A stretch of 51,550 nucleotides of DNA from the NCBI GenBank assembly GCA_024641285.1, contig JAHEDH010000007.1, forward strand, positions 1-51,550, given 5' to 3'. Made by a program: the position numbers and the translations under genes. The notes below the pieces were generated by a model. It saw only the letters and a program-made list of their open reading frames with translations, had not been told where the DNA came from and did not search any database. This document shows, piece by piece, positions 28,326 through 37,574 of this stretch; within the stretch, counting starts at the first letter, position 1; each line of letters starts with the position of its first letter. Source of the DNA: a bacterium. GTDB lineage: Bacteria > Actinomycetota > Acidimicrobiia > Spongiisociales > ZC4RG35.

Positions 28326-29874
28326 TGAGCACCCCCTCCTCGTCCTGGCGGCTGAAGTAGACGAGCGTGATCGCAAAGATGAGCGCGAACAACGCCCAGG
28401 CCACTGCCGATGCGTACCCCTGTCGGAAGCGTTGGAAGGCGTTCTGATAGAGGTAGATCACCGGCGACAGCGTCGAGTTGCTCGGACCGTTCGGCGGGCC
28501 GGGCGCCTGCAGGATGAACGGCTCGTTGAAGAGTTGCAGGGCGAGAATCGTCGCGTTGGTCACGACGAAGACCGTGGTCGGTTTGAGCAGTGGGACCGTG
28601 ATCGATCGGAAGCGTGCCCATGCGCTCGCCCCGTCGATGTCGGCTGCCTCGTACAGCGAAGGGTCGATGCCCTGCATGCCCGCGAGGAACAACACCGTGT
28701 TGAACCCGAGCTGTTGCCAAGCGAACACGATCATGACCGAGAAGAGCGCAACCGAGCTGCCCGATATCCACAGTGGCTGGGCCGCCTCGAATTCGGCGCC
28801 GGTGAGCGAGTTGACGATCTCGGTGGCACGGAGGATCCCGTAGTTCACGAAGCCGACGGTGGCGTTCAGGAGATTCTTCCAGATGAGGGTGACCCCGACG
28901 ACTCCGGCGATCGACGGGAGGAAGTAGATGGCGCGGAAGACCTTCATGCCCGGGAGCTTCGAGTTGAGGAGGGCGGCGAGGAAGAGTCCGGGGATGACCG
29001 AGGCGGGCACGGCCACGAGCCCGAACACGAGGATGTTCCTCAGCGACTTGAGGAAGGCTGCGTCGCTGAAGAGCCGTCCGTAGTTTTCCAACCCGACGAA
29101 CGAGGCCTGTGTCAGCCCGTCCCAATCGGTCAGGCTGATGAACAACGACACGAGAAGTGGGCCGGCGAGAAACACGAGGAAGCCGATGAGGTTCGGAGAG
29201 ACGAAGAAGAACCCGTCCATGACCTCGGCCTGATTCTGATTCGTCCCGAACGAGCTGGCCGCTCGCTCCGACCACAGGAGGCGGGCGCTGTATGCGGCAA
29301 CGAGGGCGATCGCCAGTGGAATGAAGACGTCGGCCTGTGTCAGTCGGCGGGCGAACTCGACCAGACCGGGCAGGAGGCCCATCGAGACGAGGAGGACTGC
29401 GAGACCGGCCGCCATGGTCGAGCGAGCGATACGACGCACCAGCGCGGGTCGCTTGGTCTTCTCGGCGAATCCCCCGACGAACCACCCGACCACGATCAGA
29501 ATCAGGAACAGCGCCGAATCGTTGAATCTCGCCGCAGCCGTGTCGAGACCATTGAACAGGTCGGCTCCCTGTGCCATGGCGAACGCTGCGCCGATGGCGA
29601 CCAGATAATCGAGGAAGAAACCGGTGGCGCGTCCGCGATGGACCATTGTTCGGGTCCACTGGATGGCGAGGATCGCCAACACTCCGCCGATGCCGAGTGC
29701 GGCGGTGAACACCCATCTCAGGGTGCCCTCGACCTCGATCCCGACCGCGAATGCGACGCCGAACGCTGCGGCGAGCAGCCCGATCGCAACCACGACCCGC
29801 CATGCGAGCATGAGGCCGAGCGGCAGGTCTGTCTTGGCCGGATCGGCGGTGCGTGTCGGGGTGATGGTGTCCAT
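28318..29874 (-). CDS. Carbohydrate ABC transporter permease (MalF-like) with N-terminal multi-TM extension
   Basis: Core FFFVSPNLIGFLVFLAGPLLVSLFISLTDWDG ... YEAADIDGASAWARFRSITVPLLKPT; about 230 hydrophobic residues precede it. Confidence 0.88.
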   Translation of the reverse strand: MDTITPTRTADPAKTDLPLGLMLAWRVVVAIGLLAAAFGVAFAVGIEVEGTLRWVFTAALGIGGVLAILAIQWTRTMVHRGRATGFFLDYLVAIGAAFAMAQGADLFNGLDTAAARFNDSALFLILIVVGWFVGGFAEKTKRPALVRRIARSTMAAGLAVLLVSMGLLPGLVEFARRLTQADVFIPLAIALVAAYSARLLWSERAASSFGTNQNQAEVMDGFFFVSPNLIGFLVFLAGPLLVSLFISLTDWDGLTQASFVGLENYGRLFSDAAFLKSLRNILVFGLVAVPASVIPGLFLAALLNSKLPGMKVFRAIYFLPSIAGVVGVTLIWKNLLNATVGFVNYGILRATEIVNSLTGAEFEAAQPLWISGSSVALFSVMIVFAWQQLGFNTVLFLAGMQGIDPSLYEAADIDGASAWARFRSITVPLLKPTTVFVVTNATILALQLFNEPFILQAPGPPNGPSNSTLSPVIYLYQNAFQRFRQGYASAVAWALFALIFAITLVYFSRQDEEGVLSA

Positions 29875-29883
29875 GGTGAACGA

Positions 29884-29916
29884 ATCGGGAGGGGCCCCGA
29901 GCGGGCCCCTCCCGAT
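29884..29916. promoter_or_regulatory. Strong hairpin between solute-binding protein and permease genes
   Basis: ATCGGGAGGGGCCC - CGAGC - GGGCCCCTCCCGAT, 14-bp perfect arms. Confidence 0.75.
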
Positions 29917-29923
29917 CACGTCG

Positions 29924-31303
29924 TCAGCCGCTGAAGGCGTCTGCCGTTTCGGAGCAGATGTTCGCCTGGAAGTCGGCGATGTCACGGTCACCCGTGATGA
30001 CCGCACCGACCTCGGCGTCCATCAGGCTCACGAAGTCAGGCCAGCTTCCGGCCCACAGCGGGCCTTCGGCCGTCGGAGACTGTGCAAGCCCGTTCAGGAA
30101 CGCCTGATTGTTGGCAGGCGGTGTGAAGCCGCTGAAGGCGTCCAGTGCGGCATCGCTGACTCGGCTCGGGATGTTGGCACCGAGCGCGCTGATCTCCGCC
30201 TGGACATCGGCGGATGTCAGTGCGCGGACCAGCTCCCATGCAGCTTCCGGATTGGCGGTGTCGGCGTTCACCACATATGCGCCCCAGAAGAGCCAGTTGC
30301 CCGGCCCGTTTGGCCCGGTCGGCAGTCCGACGACGTCCCAGTTGAAGTCGACGGTCCGGATTCCAGGCGTGGCCCACCGGCCGTTCTGGAACAGACCGAC
30401 GGTGCCGGCGCGGAACGGCGGCTCGGGATCCTCGCCGTAGGGGATGACGGCATCGGTCGAGTACAGGTCACGCTCGAACTGGAGACCGGCGATCGATGCG
30501 TCGCTGTCGAGTGCACAAGCATCGCGGTCGGCGTTGAAGAACCCGCCTCCGGCAGCGTTCATCCAGGCGCCGTACGGGCCCCACCATGCGCTCTGTCCGT
30601 AGCCCTTGATCTCGCCACCGAGAGCAGCGATTCCGTCGACCGTCTCCTTGAACGCATCCCAGGTCCACTCACCGGCGGCTTCCAACTCGCGAGGATCGGT
30701 CACGCCGGCTTCCTCGATCAGATCGACGTTCATGTACAGGGCGAACGTCGACACGTCGCGGGGCAGGCCCCACAGTGCGTCGCCGGCGTTGCCGGTGTCG
30801 GCGCTGTAGGTCAGATGGAACATCGGGCCGGGATAGAAGTCATCGACGCTGAAGTCTGCATCTGCGTCTCCGTACTGCTTGAGATCGAGGATGACGCCCT
30901 TGGTCGCGAAGTCCGCCACATCGGTGCCGGGGATCCAGAACACGTCGGGCGCAGTCCCGGCCGACAGCTCGGTCAGCAGTGTCTGCTGGTAACCGGCGCC
31001 CTCGTTCGAGCCGGGCTGGTAGTCGAGCGTGATGTTCTCGAGATTCGCGTCGATCTCGGTGGAGATCGTCGAATAGACGTCGATTTCCTCCTGGTTGTCC
31101 GGGCGCGTGCGCCACACCAGGCTCACTTCGCCTTCGGATCCGCCCGCCGTCGTCTCGACCGACGGAGCTGCCGTCGTCTCAGTCGTCGCGGCTGCTGTCG
31201 TCTCAGTTGTCGAGCCTTCGGTTGTGTCAGCGCTGTCGTCGGTGCCGCATGCCGCCACCACGAGCGAGATCGCGAGCACGAGTGCCCACCATCGTTTTGT
31301 CAT
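29924..31303 (-). CDS. Extracellular sugar-binding lipoprotein of ABC transporter
   Basis: Lipobox VVAACG, Thr/Glu-rich linker, SBP-1 features LTELSAGTAPDVFWIPGTD, PEAAWELVRALTS. Confidence 0.9.
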   Translation of the reverse strand: MTKRWWALVLAISLVVAACGTDDSADTTEGSTTETTAAATTETTAAPSVETTAGGSEGEVSLVWRTRPDNQEEIDVYSTISTEIDANLENITLDYQPGSNEGAGYQQTLLTELSAGTAPDVFWIPGTDVADFATKGVILDLKQYGDADADFSVDDFYPGPMFHLTYSADTGNAGDALWGLPRDVSTFALYMNVDLIEEAGVTDPRELEAAGEWTWDAFKETVDGIAALGGEIKGYGQSAWWGPYGAWMNAAGGGFFNADRDACALDSDASIAGLQFERDLYSTDAVIPYGEDPEPPFRAGTVGLFQNGRWATPGIRTVDFNWDVVGLPTGPNGPGNWLFWGAYVVNADTANPEAAWELVRALTSADVQAEISALGANIPSRVSDAALDAFSGFTPPANNQAFLNGLAQSPTAEGPLWAGSWPDFVSLMDAEVGAVITGDRDIADFQANICSETADAFSG

Positions 31304-31462
31304 TTCGACCTACCTTTGGGTTGGTTTCCAATGCACAGCTGAAAGAGGATTCCCCCTTCGGCCTGCGCGGGAAGGAATCTATCGAATGGGACACGGGCCC
31401 GAAGGAGGCGGTCGCTTCTTTCTCGAAGGCACTTCGCCTCGCCGTCGACGCCAGGCAGTCGA

Positions 31463-33283
31463 TCACTCGGATTTTGTCACCAACCGGGTGTCGTGATCGA
31501 TCGTCCAGAGGGCCTCACCGCGATGGAACCTCTCGATGTTGCCGCCGATCGGGTCGAGGCCGGTGCGGTCGGCGATCAATGCCTGCCACGACTCGCGATT
31601 GGTGAAGCCGGCGTAGGTGAGCCCCTCGTTGGTGACCACCGCCGGGCTCCCGTCCAGGTACGTGGAGCCCCCGTATCGGGCGACGATCTCCGCCGACCAG
31701 ACCTCCAGCACGTCCGTCCAGATCCCGGCCGGAGTGCCCCAGGGCTCGATGGTGACGGCGAGGTTCTGGCTCGTCGGCTCGATCACCCTGGCGCCCAGTC
31801 GCTCGCTGAGCCCCGCCGGCAACGGGCTGTCGCTCCAGGCGTTCTCACGATCGATCACCAGGCTGCGGGCGCCCAGAATCACCTCGGTCCCGGCGTCGAG
31901 GGCACGGTTGATCGCTGCGATCCGCTCCGGCGTCGAAATCTGCATCGCGGGGGCCAGCACCAGTTCGAATGCGGTGAGATCGTCGGTCGAATCGACGATG
32001 GCGACATCGAGGCCGAGATTCCTGACGGCTCGATACGCCTCGAACAGGAGGGCGCGATGGGTCAGGCCGCGTCGGTGCGGGTTGATCTCGATCGCCCAGG
32101 CATCCTTGTACGAGTGGACGATCGCGATCCGCGGTCGCGGCTTGGGGAGGTCGGCGCGTCGAATCTCGGCGATCGTGGACCGAACCTCGTCGAAGACGCG
32201 CTCGGGCGTTCCGTCGTGACGGAGCAGCCCGGTGTGGTACTGCTCCTGGCCGTAGCGGGCTGCCCGCCAGCGGAACACGAGGAGGGCGTCGTACCCGTGG
32301 AGCGCCGCCTGCCACATCCAGAGTCGCGCCTGACCGCGGGGGACCTGGGGGTTCTCGTCGGTCCAGTTGACCGGCCCGACCTGTTGCTCCATGACCCACG
32401 CCTGCCCGTCGAGGCCTGACGCGGTGGCGTGGAGATCGAGCAGGTATGCCGTGTCGAAGGGGGTGGAGACGCCGTGCGGATAGTTGTCCATCGAGGCGAC
32501 CCCGGCGAGGCGCGCCACTGCCCGTGCGTCGACGTTCAGGTCCTCGCAGTAGAGGTTCGTCGTGATCGGGATCTCGGGTCCCACCTCGCGCCGGATGCGC
32601 TCGAACTGGATACGGAGGAAGTCGACGGACTGATCGGAGGCGAACTTCTTGTGCGCGAGGCGAAGTGCCGGGTGCTGAGACGTCATCGTGTCCCTGGGGA
32701 GGCGAACCGATTCGAATTCGGGGTACGTCTGGGACCAGAACACGGTGCCCCAAGCCTCGTTCAGTGCGTCGATCGTTCCGAAGCGGTCTTCGAGCCACCG
32801 GGAGAACGCCGACTCGCACTCGCCGCACCAGCAGCGGGCGGAGTCGTGGTTGCCCGGCTCGTTGTCTATCTGCCAGCCGGCGACGGCAGGGTTCGAGCCG
32901 TAGCGATCGGCGAGGGCGTCGGCGATGCGAACGGACTCCCGCCGATACGTCGACGATGTCGTGCAGGTGTGGCGGCGTGAGCCGTAGGCCACCCGCCTTC
33001 CGCGTTGGTCGGTGATCAAGACGTCGGGGTTTGCGTTCATCAACCAGACGGGAGGAGTCGCGGTCGGCGTTCCAAGCACTACGCCCATTCCGGCTTCACC
33101 GATCATGGCGACGGCCTCGTCGAGCCATTCCCACTCGAAACGGCCCGGTTCGGGCTCCATCTTCGCCCAGGCGAACTCCCCGATACGGACGAGGTCGAGT
33201 CCCAGGTCGGCCATCATTGCCACATCGGTCTGCCACCGCTTGCGAGGCCACTGCTCCGGATACCAACACACACCAAAACGCAT
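31463..33283 (-). CDS. Beta-galactosidase, GH42-like
   Basis: MRFGVCWYPEQWPRKRWQTDVAMMADLGLDLVRIGEFAWAKMEPEPGRFEWEWLD, GWQIDNEPGNHD acid/base region, CWCGECESAFSRWL. Alternative start 33292. Confidence 0.9.
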   Translation of the reverse strand: MRFGVCWYPEQWPRKRWQTDVAMMADLGLDLVRIGEFAWAKMEPEPGRFEWEWLDEAVAMIGEAGMGVVLGTPTATPPVWLMNANPDVLITDQRGRRVAYGSRRHTCTTSSTYRRESVRIADALADRYGSNPAVAGWQIDNEPGNHDSARCWCGECESAFSRWLEDRFGTIDALNEAWGTVFWSQTYPEFESVRLPRDTMTSQHPALRLAHKKFASDQSVDFLRIQFERIRREVGPEIPITTNLYCEDLNVDARAVARLAGVASMDNYPHGVSTPFDTAYLLDLHATASGLDGQAWVMEQQVGPVNWTDENPQVPRGQARLWMWQAALHGYDALLVFRWRAARYGQEQYHTGLLRHDGTPERVFDEVRSTIAEIRRADLPKPRPRIAIVHSYKDAWAIEINPHRRGLTHRALLFEAYRAVRNLGLDVAIVDSTDDLTAFELVLAPAMQISTPERIAAINRALDAGTEVILGARSLVIDRENAWSDSPLPAGLSERLGARVIEPTSQNLAVTIEPWGTPAGIWTDVLEVWSAEIVARYGGSTYLDGSPAVVTNEGLTYAGFTNRESWQALIADRTGLDPIGGNIERFHRGEALWTIDHDTRLVTKSE

Positions 33284-33301
33284 CGTGACCATTATGGAGC
33301 C

Positions 33302-33409
33302 GTTTGTTCCCCCTCGGGGGAACAGGCTTGCGTCAGCAAGCCATGGGGGGGACCGAGACCCCCCTGGCTGCCCTAGGGGGCAGCCTGTCCCCCCTGCGGG
33401 GGGACAAAC
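33302..33409. repeat. Compound palindromic element: five consecutive stem-loops with imperfect terminal inverted repeats (REP/MITE-like)
   Basis: TGTTCCCCC..GGGGGAACA; GGCTTGC-GTCA-GCAAGCC; CCA(T)GGGGGG..CCCCCCTGG; GGCTGCCC-TAGG-GGGCAGCC; TGTCCCCCC-TGC-GGGGGGACA; ends GTTTGTTCCCCC / GGGGGGACAAAC. Confidence 0.85.
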
Positions 33410-33990
33410 TGGAAGCTCGAGAAGATGTCTTGAACGACGCCCGAGAGGCGTTCGAGGGTGGCGGCGTTGGCGAAGAACGTGATCTCCCACGCCCGATTGT
33501 CGGCGTCGAGGATGAGCAGACGCGAGATGCCGACGGTGATGCCGTTCTCGGTGCTCGTCAAGGTGATCCCGCGCGCCGGGGCCCCGTCGATCGTGAGGTT
33601 GGCGACCTCGAGGATCTCGACCCCAGGCAGTGTCGACTGCAGGCGAGGGATCTCGCCCTCGAAGTAGCCGATGGCCGGGAGCTCGGCGGGAATGTCGCCG
33701 ACGGAGACGTTGAAGTTCGGGACAAAGCCGTCCGATGCGGCCGGAGCCGTCACCTGGAGCAGCGAGTCCTCCAGATCGACCTGGGCTATCCAGCCGGTCG
33801 GCTGGTCGATGGCGAATCCGAGCTCCGGCACCTCGACGGTCGTCATGGCGTCGATCGGGCCGGCCGAGCTGGTGGAAGTGGCGGAGGTGGTCGAGGTGGT
33901 TGCATCGTCGCCTACGACCGCGTCGGAGCCGGAGTCCGAACAGGCGGTGAGCAGGAGAGCGACAACGAGCACCGAGGCGATGCGTGTCAT
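33373..33990 (-). CDS. Predicted lipoprotein, unknown function
   Basis: MTRIASVLVVALLLTACSDSG lipobox; last codons (VPPQGGQAAP-stop) lie inside the palindromic element. Confidence 0.75.
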   Translation of the reverse strand: MTRIASVLVVALLLTACSDSGSDAVVGDDATTSTTSATSTSSAGPIDAMTTVEVPELGFAIDQPTGWIAQVDLEDSLLQVTAPAASDGFVPNFNVSVGDIPAELPAIGYFEGEIPRLQSTLPGVEILEVANLTIDGAPARGITLTSTENGITVGISRLLILDADNRAWEITFFANAATLERLSGVVQDIFSSFQFVPPQGGQAAP

Positions 33991-34038
33991 TGGCGCGAGG
34001 TTACCGCCGGCGCAGGATTGTGCAGCTACGTTGAGCCC

Positions 34039-34422
34039 ATGGTGTTGGATCCGGCCCAGATGCTGGCGGATGATCGGTATGCCTCCCTGCTCGGCGTCGA
34101 GCTGGTCGGAGCCGACCCCATTGCCGTGGCCATGACCATCGGCCCGGATCACCTCAACTTCCTGGGCGTCACGCACGGCGGCGCCATGTTCTCGCTCGCC
34201 GACTGCGCGTTCGCGCTCGCCTCCAATCAGGCGGGGGCACGGGCGGTCGCCATCGACACCCACCTCGTCTTGAGCGGAGGCTCGAAAGAGGGCGACGTGT
34301 TGACTGCGGTCGCCGAGGAGACGACGCGAGGCAGGACGCTGGGGACCTATCGAATCGTCGTGACCCGATCGGATGATCGAATCGTCGGGTTGTTCACGGG
34401 CACGGTCCACATCTCGAGCTGA
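34039..34422 (+). CDS. PaaI-family hotdog thioesterase
   Basis: LNFLGVTHGGAMFSLADCAFALASN motif; starts MVLDPAQML. Confidence 0.85.
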   Translation: MVLDPAQMLADDRYASLLGVELVGADPIAVAMTIGPDHLNFLGVTHGGAMFSLADCAFALASNQAGARAVAIDTHLVLSGGSKEGDVLTAVAEETTRGRTLGTYRIVVTRSDDRIVGLFTGTVHISS

Positions 34423-34496
34423 CCGTCACGCTGAGCGCGTGAGGGTCTCTCTCGGTTGAACCGGTTCTCCGTACCACAGTCGTAGACTCCCGGCCG

Positions 34497-35660
34497 ATGG
34501 AGCGCGTCGTCGAATGGGTCCGAGAGAAGCCGATTCTGGCCTCACTCACCGTGTTTGCCGGTCTGGTGCTCGGCACGGTCCTCTTTGTGGTCGTACAGGC
34601 CATCACCGCCGTGAACAGCATCGCGACCGAGGAGTTCGACCCGAGTCTGGCCGGTCAGACGCTCTCGACCAGGACCGAAGCCGACATCGCAGCGCAGATC
34701 GCCGCCAGGGAAGAGCAGCTCCGCGCCGAGGCGGACGCCCAACGGACCCAGGCGCTGACCGACGCCGAGATCCAGGCGCTGCTGGAAGAGCTCGAGGAGC
34801 AACGCAACGTGCCGACGGCATTCGTCGTGCCGAACACGAAGAGCCCCAAGCTCCCCGATGAGATGTTCACGTCGGTTCTGCTGATCGGCGCAGACGCATC
34901 CGGCTTCCTCGCCGATGTCCTGATCTACGTGCTGATCCCCTCGGACGGCGCGACGCCGATGATGGTCTCGCTCCCCCGTGACCTCTATCTCATCGACGAG
35001 TGCACCGGCGGGTACGGGCGGATCAACAGTGCGCTCGGTGGATGCAAAGGCGTCGCCTCCGGTCCGGAGCTGCTGTCGCTCACCGTGCTCGATTTCACCG
35101 GCATCGAGGTCGACCACTTCGCAAGAGTGAACTTCTCAGGGTTCGAGTGGGTCGTCGACCAGCTCGGCGGCACGACGGTGTGCGTTGGCGACCGGCCGAT
35201 CCGGGATCCCAAGTCCGCGCTGGATCTCGGCCCCGGATGCCATCAGGCAGATGGCCAGACCACCTTGGCGTGGGTCCGGTCGCGCAATCCCGAGTACCAG
35301 AACGACGCGGGCGAATGGAGCCGGCCCGGTGGCAGCGACTTCGACCGGCAGTCGAAACAGCAGGAGATCCTCTTCCAGCTGGCAGGCAAACTCACCTCGG
35401 CCTCGTCCGTCGGTGCGCTTTCGTCGATCCTCGGCAATCTCTCGAGCGTCGTCAGAACGGACTCCAGCTGGGGTGTCGGGGAGATGGCGTCGCTCGCATT
35501 CCAGTACCGCGGCATCGATTCCTCCTCGGTCCGTCGGCTCTCGATACCGATCCAGAACTACCGCACCTCTGGCGGCGCCCAGGTCCTGATCCCGGCGAAG
35601 CGTTTCAACGACACGCTCTCCGCCGTCTATCCGAGGGCCGCGCGCTCCTCCGATGAGTGA
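34497..35660 (+). CDS. LytR-CpsA-Psr (LCP) family protein
   Basis: N-term TM; SVLLIGADA, MVSLPRDLYL, GRINSAL, VDQLGGTTVCV, AWVRSRNPEYQNDAGEW...DFDRQSKQQEIL. Confidence 0.9.
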   Translation: MERVVEWVREKPILASLTVFAGLVLGTVLFVVVQAITAVNSIATEEFDPSLAGQTLSTRTEADIAAQIAAREEQLRAEADAQRTQALTDAEIQALLEELEEQRNVPTAFVVPNTKSPKLPDEMFTSVLLIGADASGFLADVLIYVLIPSDGATPMMVSLPRDLYLIDECTGGYGRINSALGGCKGVASGPELLSLTVLDFTGIEVDHFARVNFSGFEWVVDQLGGTTVCVGDRPIRDPKSALDLGPGCHQADGQTTLAWVRSRNPEYQNDAGEWSRPGGSDFDRQSKQQEILFQLAGKLTSASSVGALSSILGNLSSVVRTDSSWGVGEMASLAFQYRGIDSSSVRRLSIPIQNYRTSGGAQVLIPAKRFNDTLSAVYPRAARSSDE

Positions 35661-35700
35661 GGCAGCGCCCAACCGAGAGTGACGCAGCGTTCAGCAGGGT

Positions 35701-37002
35701 TCAGCGGTCGAGTGAGACCGATCCGAGTCGGTCGAAGACCTGCCCCGTGTTCCTGAGAAATCGATCGGGGAGGAAACATCGTTCCAGTGTGTCGGGTGAG
35801 AGCGTGACGTCGGGATCGCCCTGCAGCAGGTCCTTCAGCCGGCGACCCTCGTCCCACGACGCCATGGCGTTTCGCTGGACGATGCGATAGGCGTCGTCCC
35901 GCGTGAGACCGCTCTCGATGAGTGCCAGCAGCACCGCCTGAGAGAACACCAGGCCCCGGGTCGAATCGAGGTTCTCCTGCATCCGGTCGGTGTCGACCAC
36001 GAGCCGCTCGACGAGGCCGTCGAACTTCGCAAGCATGTAGTCGAGAGCGAGACATGCGTCAGGAAGGATGATCCGCTCGGCCGACGAATGGCTGATGTCG
36101 CGTTCATGCCAGAGCGCGACGTTCTCGAATGCGGTCTGCGAGTACCCCCGGAGCACCCGCGCCATGCCGGTCATCCGTTCGGACAGGATCGGGTTGCGCT
36201 TGTGAGGCATCGCGGACGAGCCCTTCTGCCCCGCTCGAAAGGCCTCTCTCGCCTCGCCGACCTCGGAGCGTTGCAGGTGGCGGATCTCCGTGGCGAACCG
36301 CTCGATCGAGGCCCCGGTCAAGGCGATCGTCGAGATGAAATGGGCATGTCGGTCGCGGTGGGTCACCTGCGTCGATGCGTCCTCGGTGCCGATTCCGAGG
36401 GCGTCGCACACGAAGGCCTCGACGCTCGGCGGAGTGTGGGCGTAGGTGCCGACCGCGCCGCTGATCTTGCCGACGGCGACGCCGTTCCGTGCGGCCACCA
36501 TCCGAGTGTGGTCGCGTTGTAGCTCGAAGGCCCAGTTGGCGAGCTTGAGCCCGAAGCTGGTCGGCTCGGCCCAGATGCCGTGTGTCCGGCCCAACATCGG
36601 CGTGTCACGGAATTCGAAAGCCCGCCGCCGGACCGTCTCGAAGAGGGACTCGATGCGGGTGAGGAGCAGGTCGGCGGCGTCGCGCATCAGCACACCGTTG
36701 GCCGTGTCGAGGACGTCCGAAGAGGTGAGCCCGAAGTGGATCCACTCGCCTCCGTCGCCGGAGTTCGCGGCCAGCAGATCGACGAAGGCCGCTACGTCGT
36801 GGTTGGTGACCGCCTCCCGCTCTGCCACCTCGGCGGGGGTCGGCACGGTCGCGGCATGCGCCGCGTCGGCGGCCGATCTGGGGGCGACGCCTTCGAGGAC
36901 CCACGCCTCGACCACGAGCGCCTCGACGTGCTTCCACGTCTCGAGCCGGCGCTCATCCGACCAGATCGCCGACATCTCGGGGAGGCTGTAGCGGGGTATC
37001 AC
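35701..37002 (-). CDS. purB: Adenylosuccinate lyase
   Basis: IPRYSLPEMSAIWSDERRLETW, HFGLTSSDVLDTA, GRTHGIWAEPTSFG, GSSAMPHKRNPILSER signature; GTG start. Confidence 0.95.
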   Translation of the reverse strand: MIPRYSLPEMSAIWSDERRLETWKHVEALVVEAWVLEGVAPRSAADAAHAATVPTPAEVAEREAVTNHDVAAFVDLLAANSGDGGEWIHFGLTSSDVLDTANGVLMRDAADLLLTRIESLFETVRRRAFEFRDTPMLGRTHGIWAEPTSFGLKLANWAFELQRDHTRMVAARNGVAVGKISGAVGTYAHTPPSVEAFVCDALGIGTEDASTQVTHRDRHAHFISTIALTGASIERFATEIRHLQRSEVGEAREAFRAGQKGSSAMPHKRNPILSERMTGMARVLRGYSQTAFENVALWHERDISHSSAERIILPDACLALDYMLAKFDGLVERLVVDTDRMQENLDSTRGLVFSQAVLLALIESGLTRDDAYRIVQRNAMASWDEGRRLKDLLQGDPDVTLSPDTLERCFLPDRFLRNTGQVFDRLGSVSLDR

Positions 37003-37065
37003 GGGCGAAAGTCTGACACGGCGGCCTCGTAGATGCACATCAGGTGAAGTAGCCTGTTCCGACGC

Positions 37066-37545
37066 ATGTCATCGGGAAGAGCACTTGGGGGAATCGTCGT
37101 TGCGTTGATCCTCGTGGCGTGCAGTTCCTCGGGTAGCTCGAGTGAGACGGTGGTGCAGTCGACGGTGGCGCAGACGCTCGCCACACTGGTCGACACGACC
37201 ACTACGAGTGGTCTCGAGCCCGGTGACACCATCCCGCGGGACGACGTTCCCCCGCTCGCCCTGTATCTCGCCGCAATCGACCGAGGTCTCATGGGCACCT
37301 CATACGAAGGCGACGTCTATCTCGATCCGGACGGCTACGTCAACGTCGGGCTGTTGTTCTGCACGCTCCTCGACGCCGACGTGACGCCGACTGGTGTCCT
37401 GGAGTCCTACGTTGCTGCCCTCGAAGCGGAATCGGACGAGCTGTCCGACGACGACCTGCTGCTCGGCGGAGTCATCCTGGGCGCCAGCGTGCAGCTGATC
37501 TGCCCCGACTATCTCGACGTGCTCCTGGAGACGACCGGTGGTTGA
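37066..37545 (+). CDS. Small predicted lipoprotein
   Basis: MSSGRALGGIVVALILVACSSSG lipobox. Confidence 0.65.
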   Translation: MSSGRALGGIVVALILVACSSSGSSSETVVQSTVAQTLATLVDTTTTSGLEPGDTIPRDDVPPLALYLAAIDRGLMGTSYEGDVYLDPDGYVNVGLLFCTLLDADVTPTGVLESYVAALEAESDELSDDDLLLGGVILGASVQLICPDYLDVLLETTGG

Positions 37546-37574
37546 TCGTGTAACACTCAGAGTGAGGTCGCTAC

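Noticed and set aside
28264-31342. 556-aa and 572-aa plus ORFs over the ABC transporter genes
   Set aside because: Antisense shadows of canonical permease and binding protein genes.
33302-33409. CRISPR-like or tRNA-like interpretation of the hairpin array
   Set aside because: Units are not identical direct repeats with spacers, and no cloverleaf or anticodon arm fits; palindromic element explanation is better.
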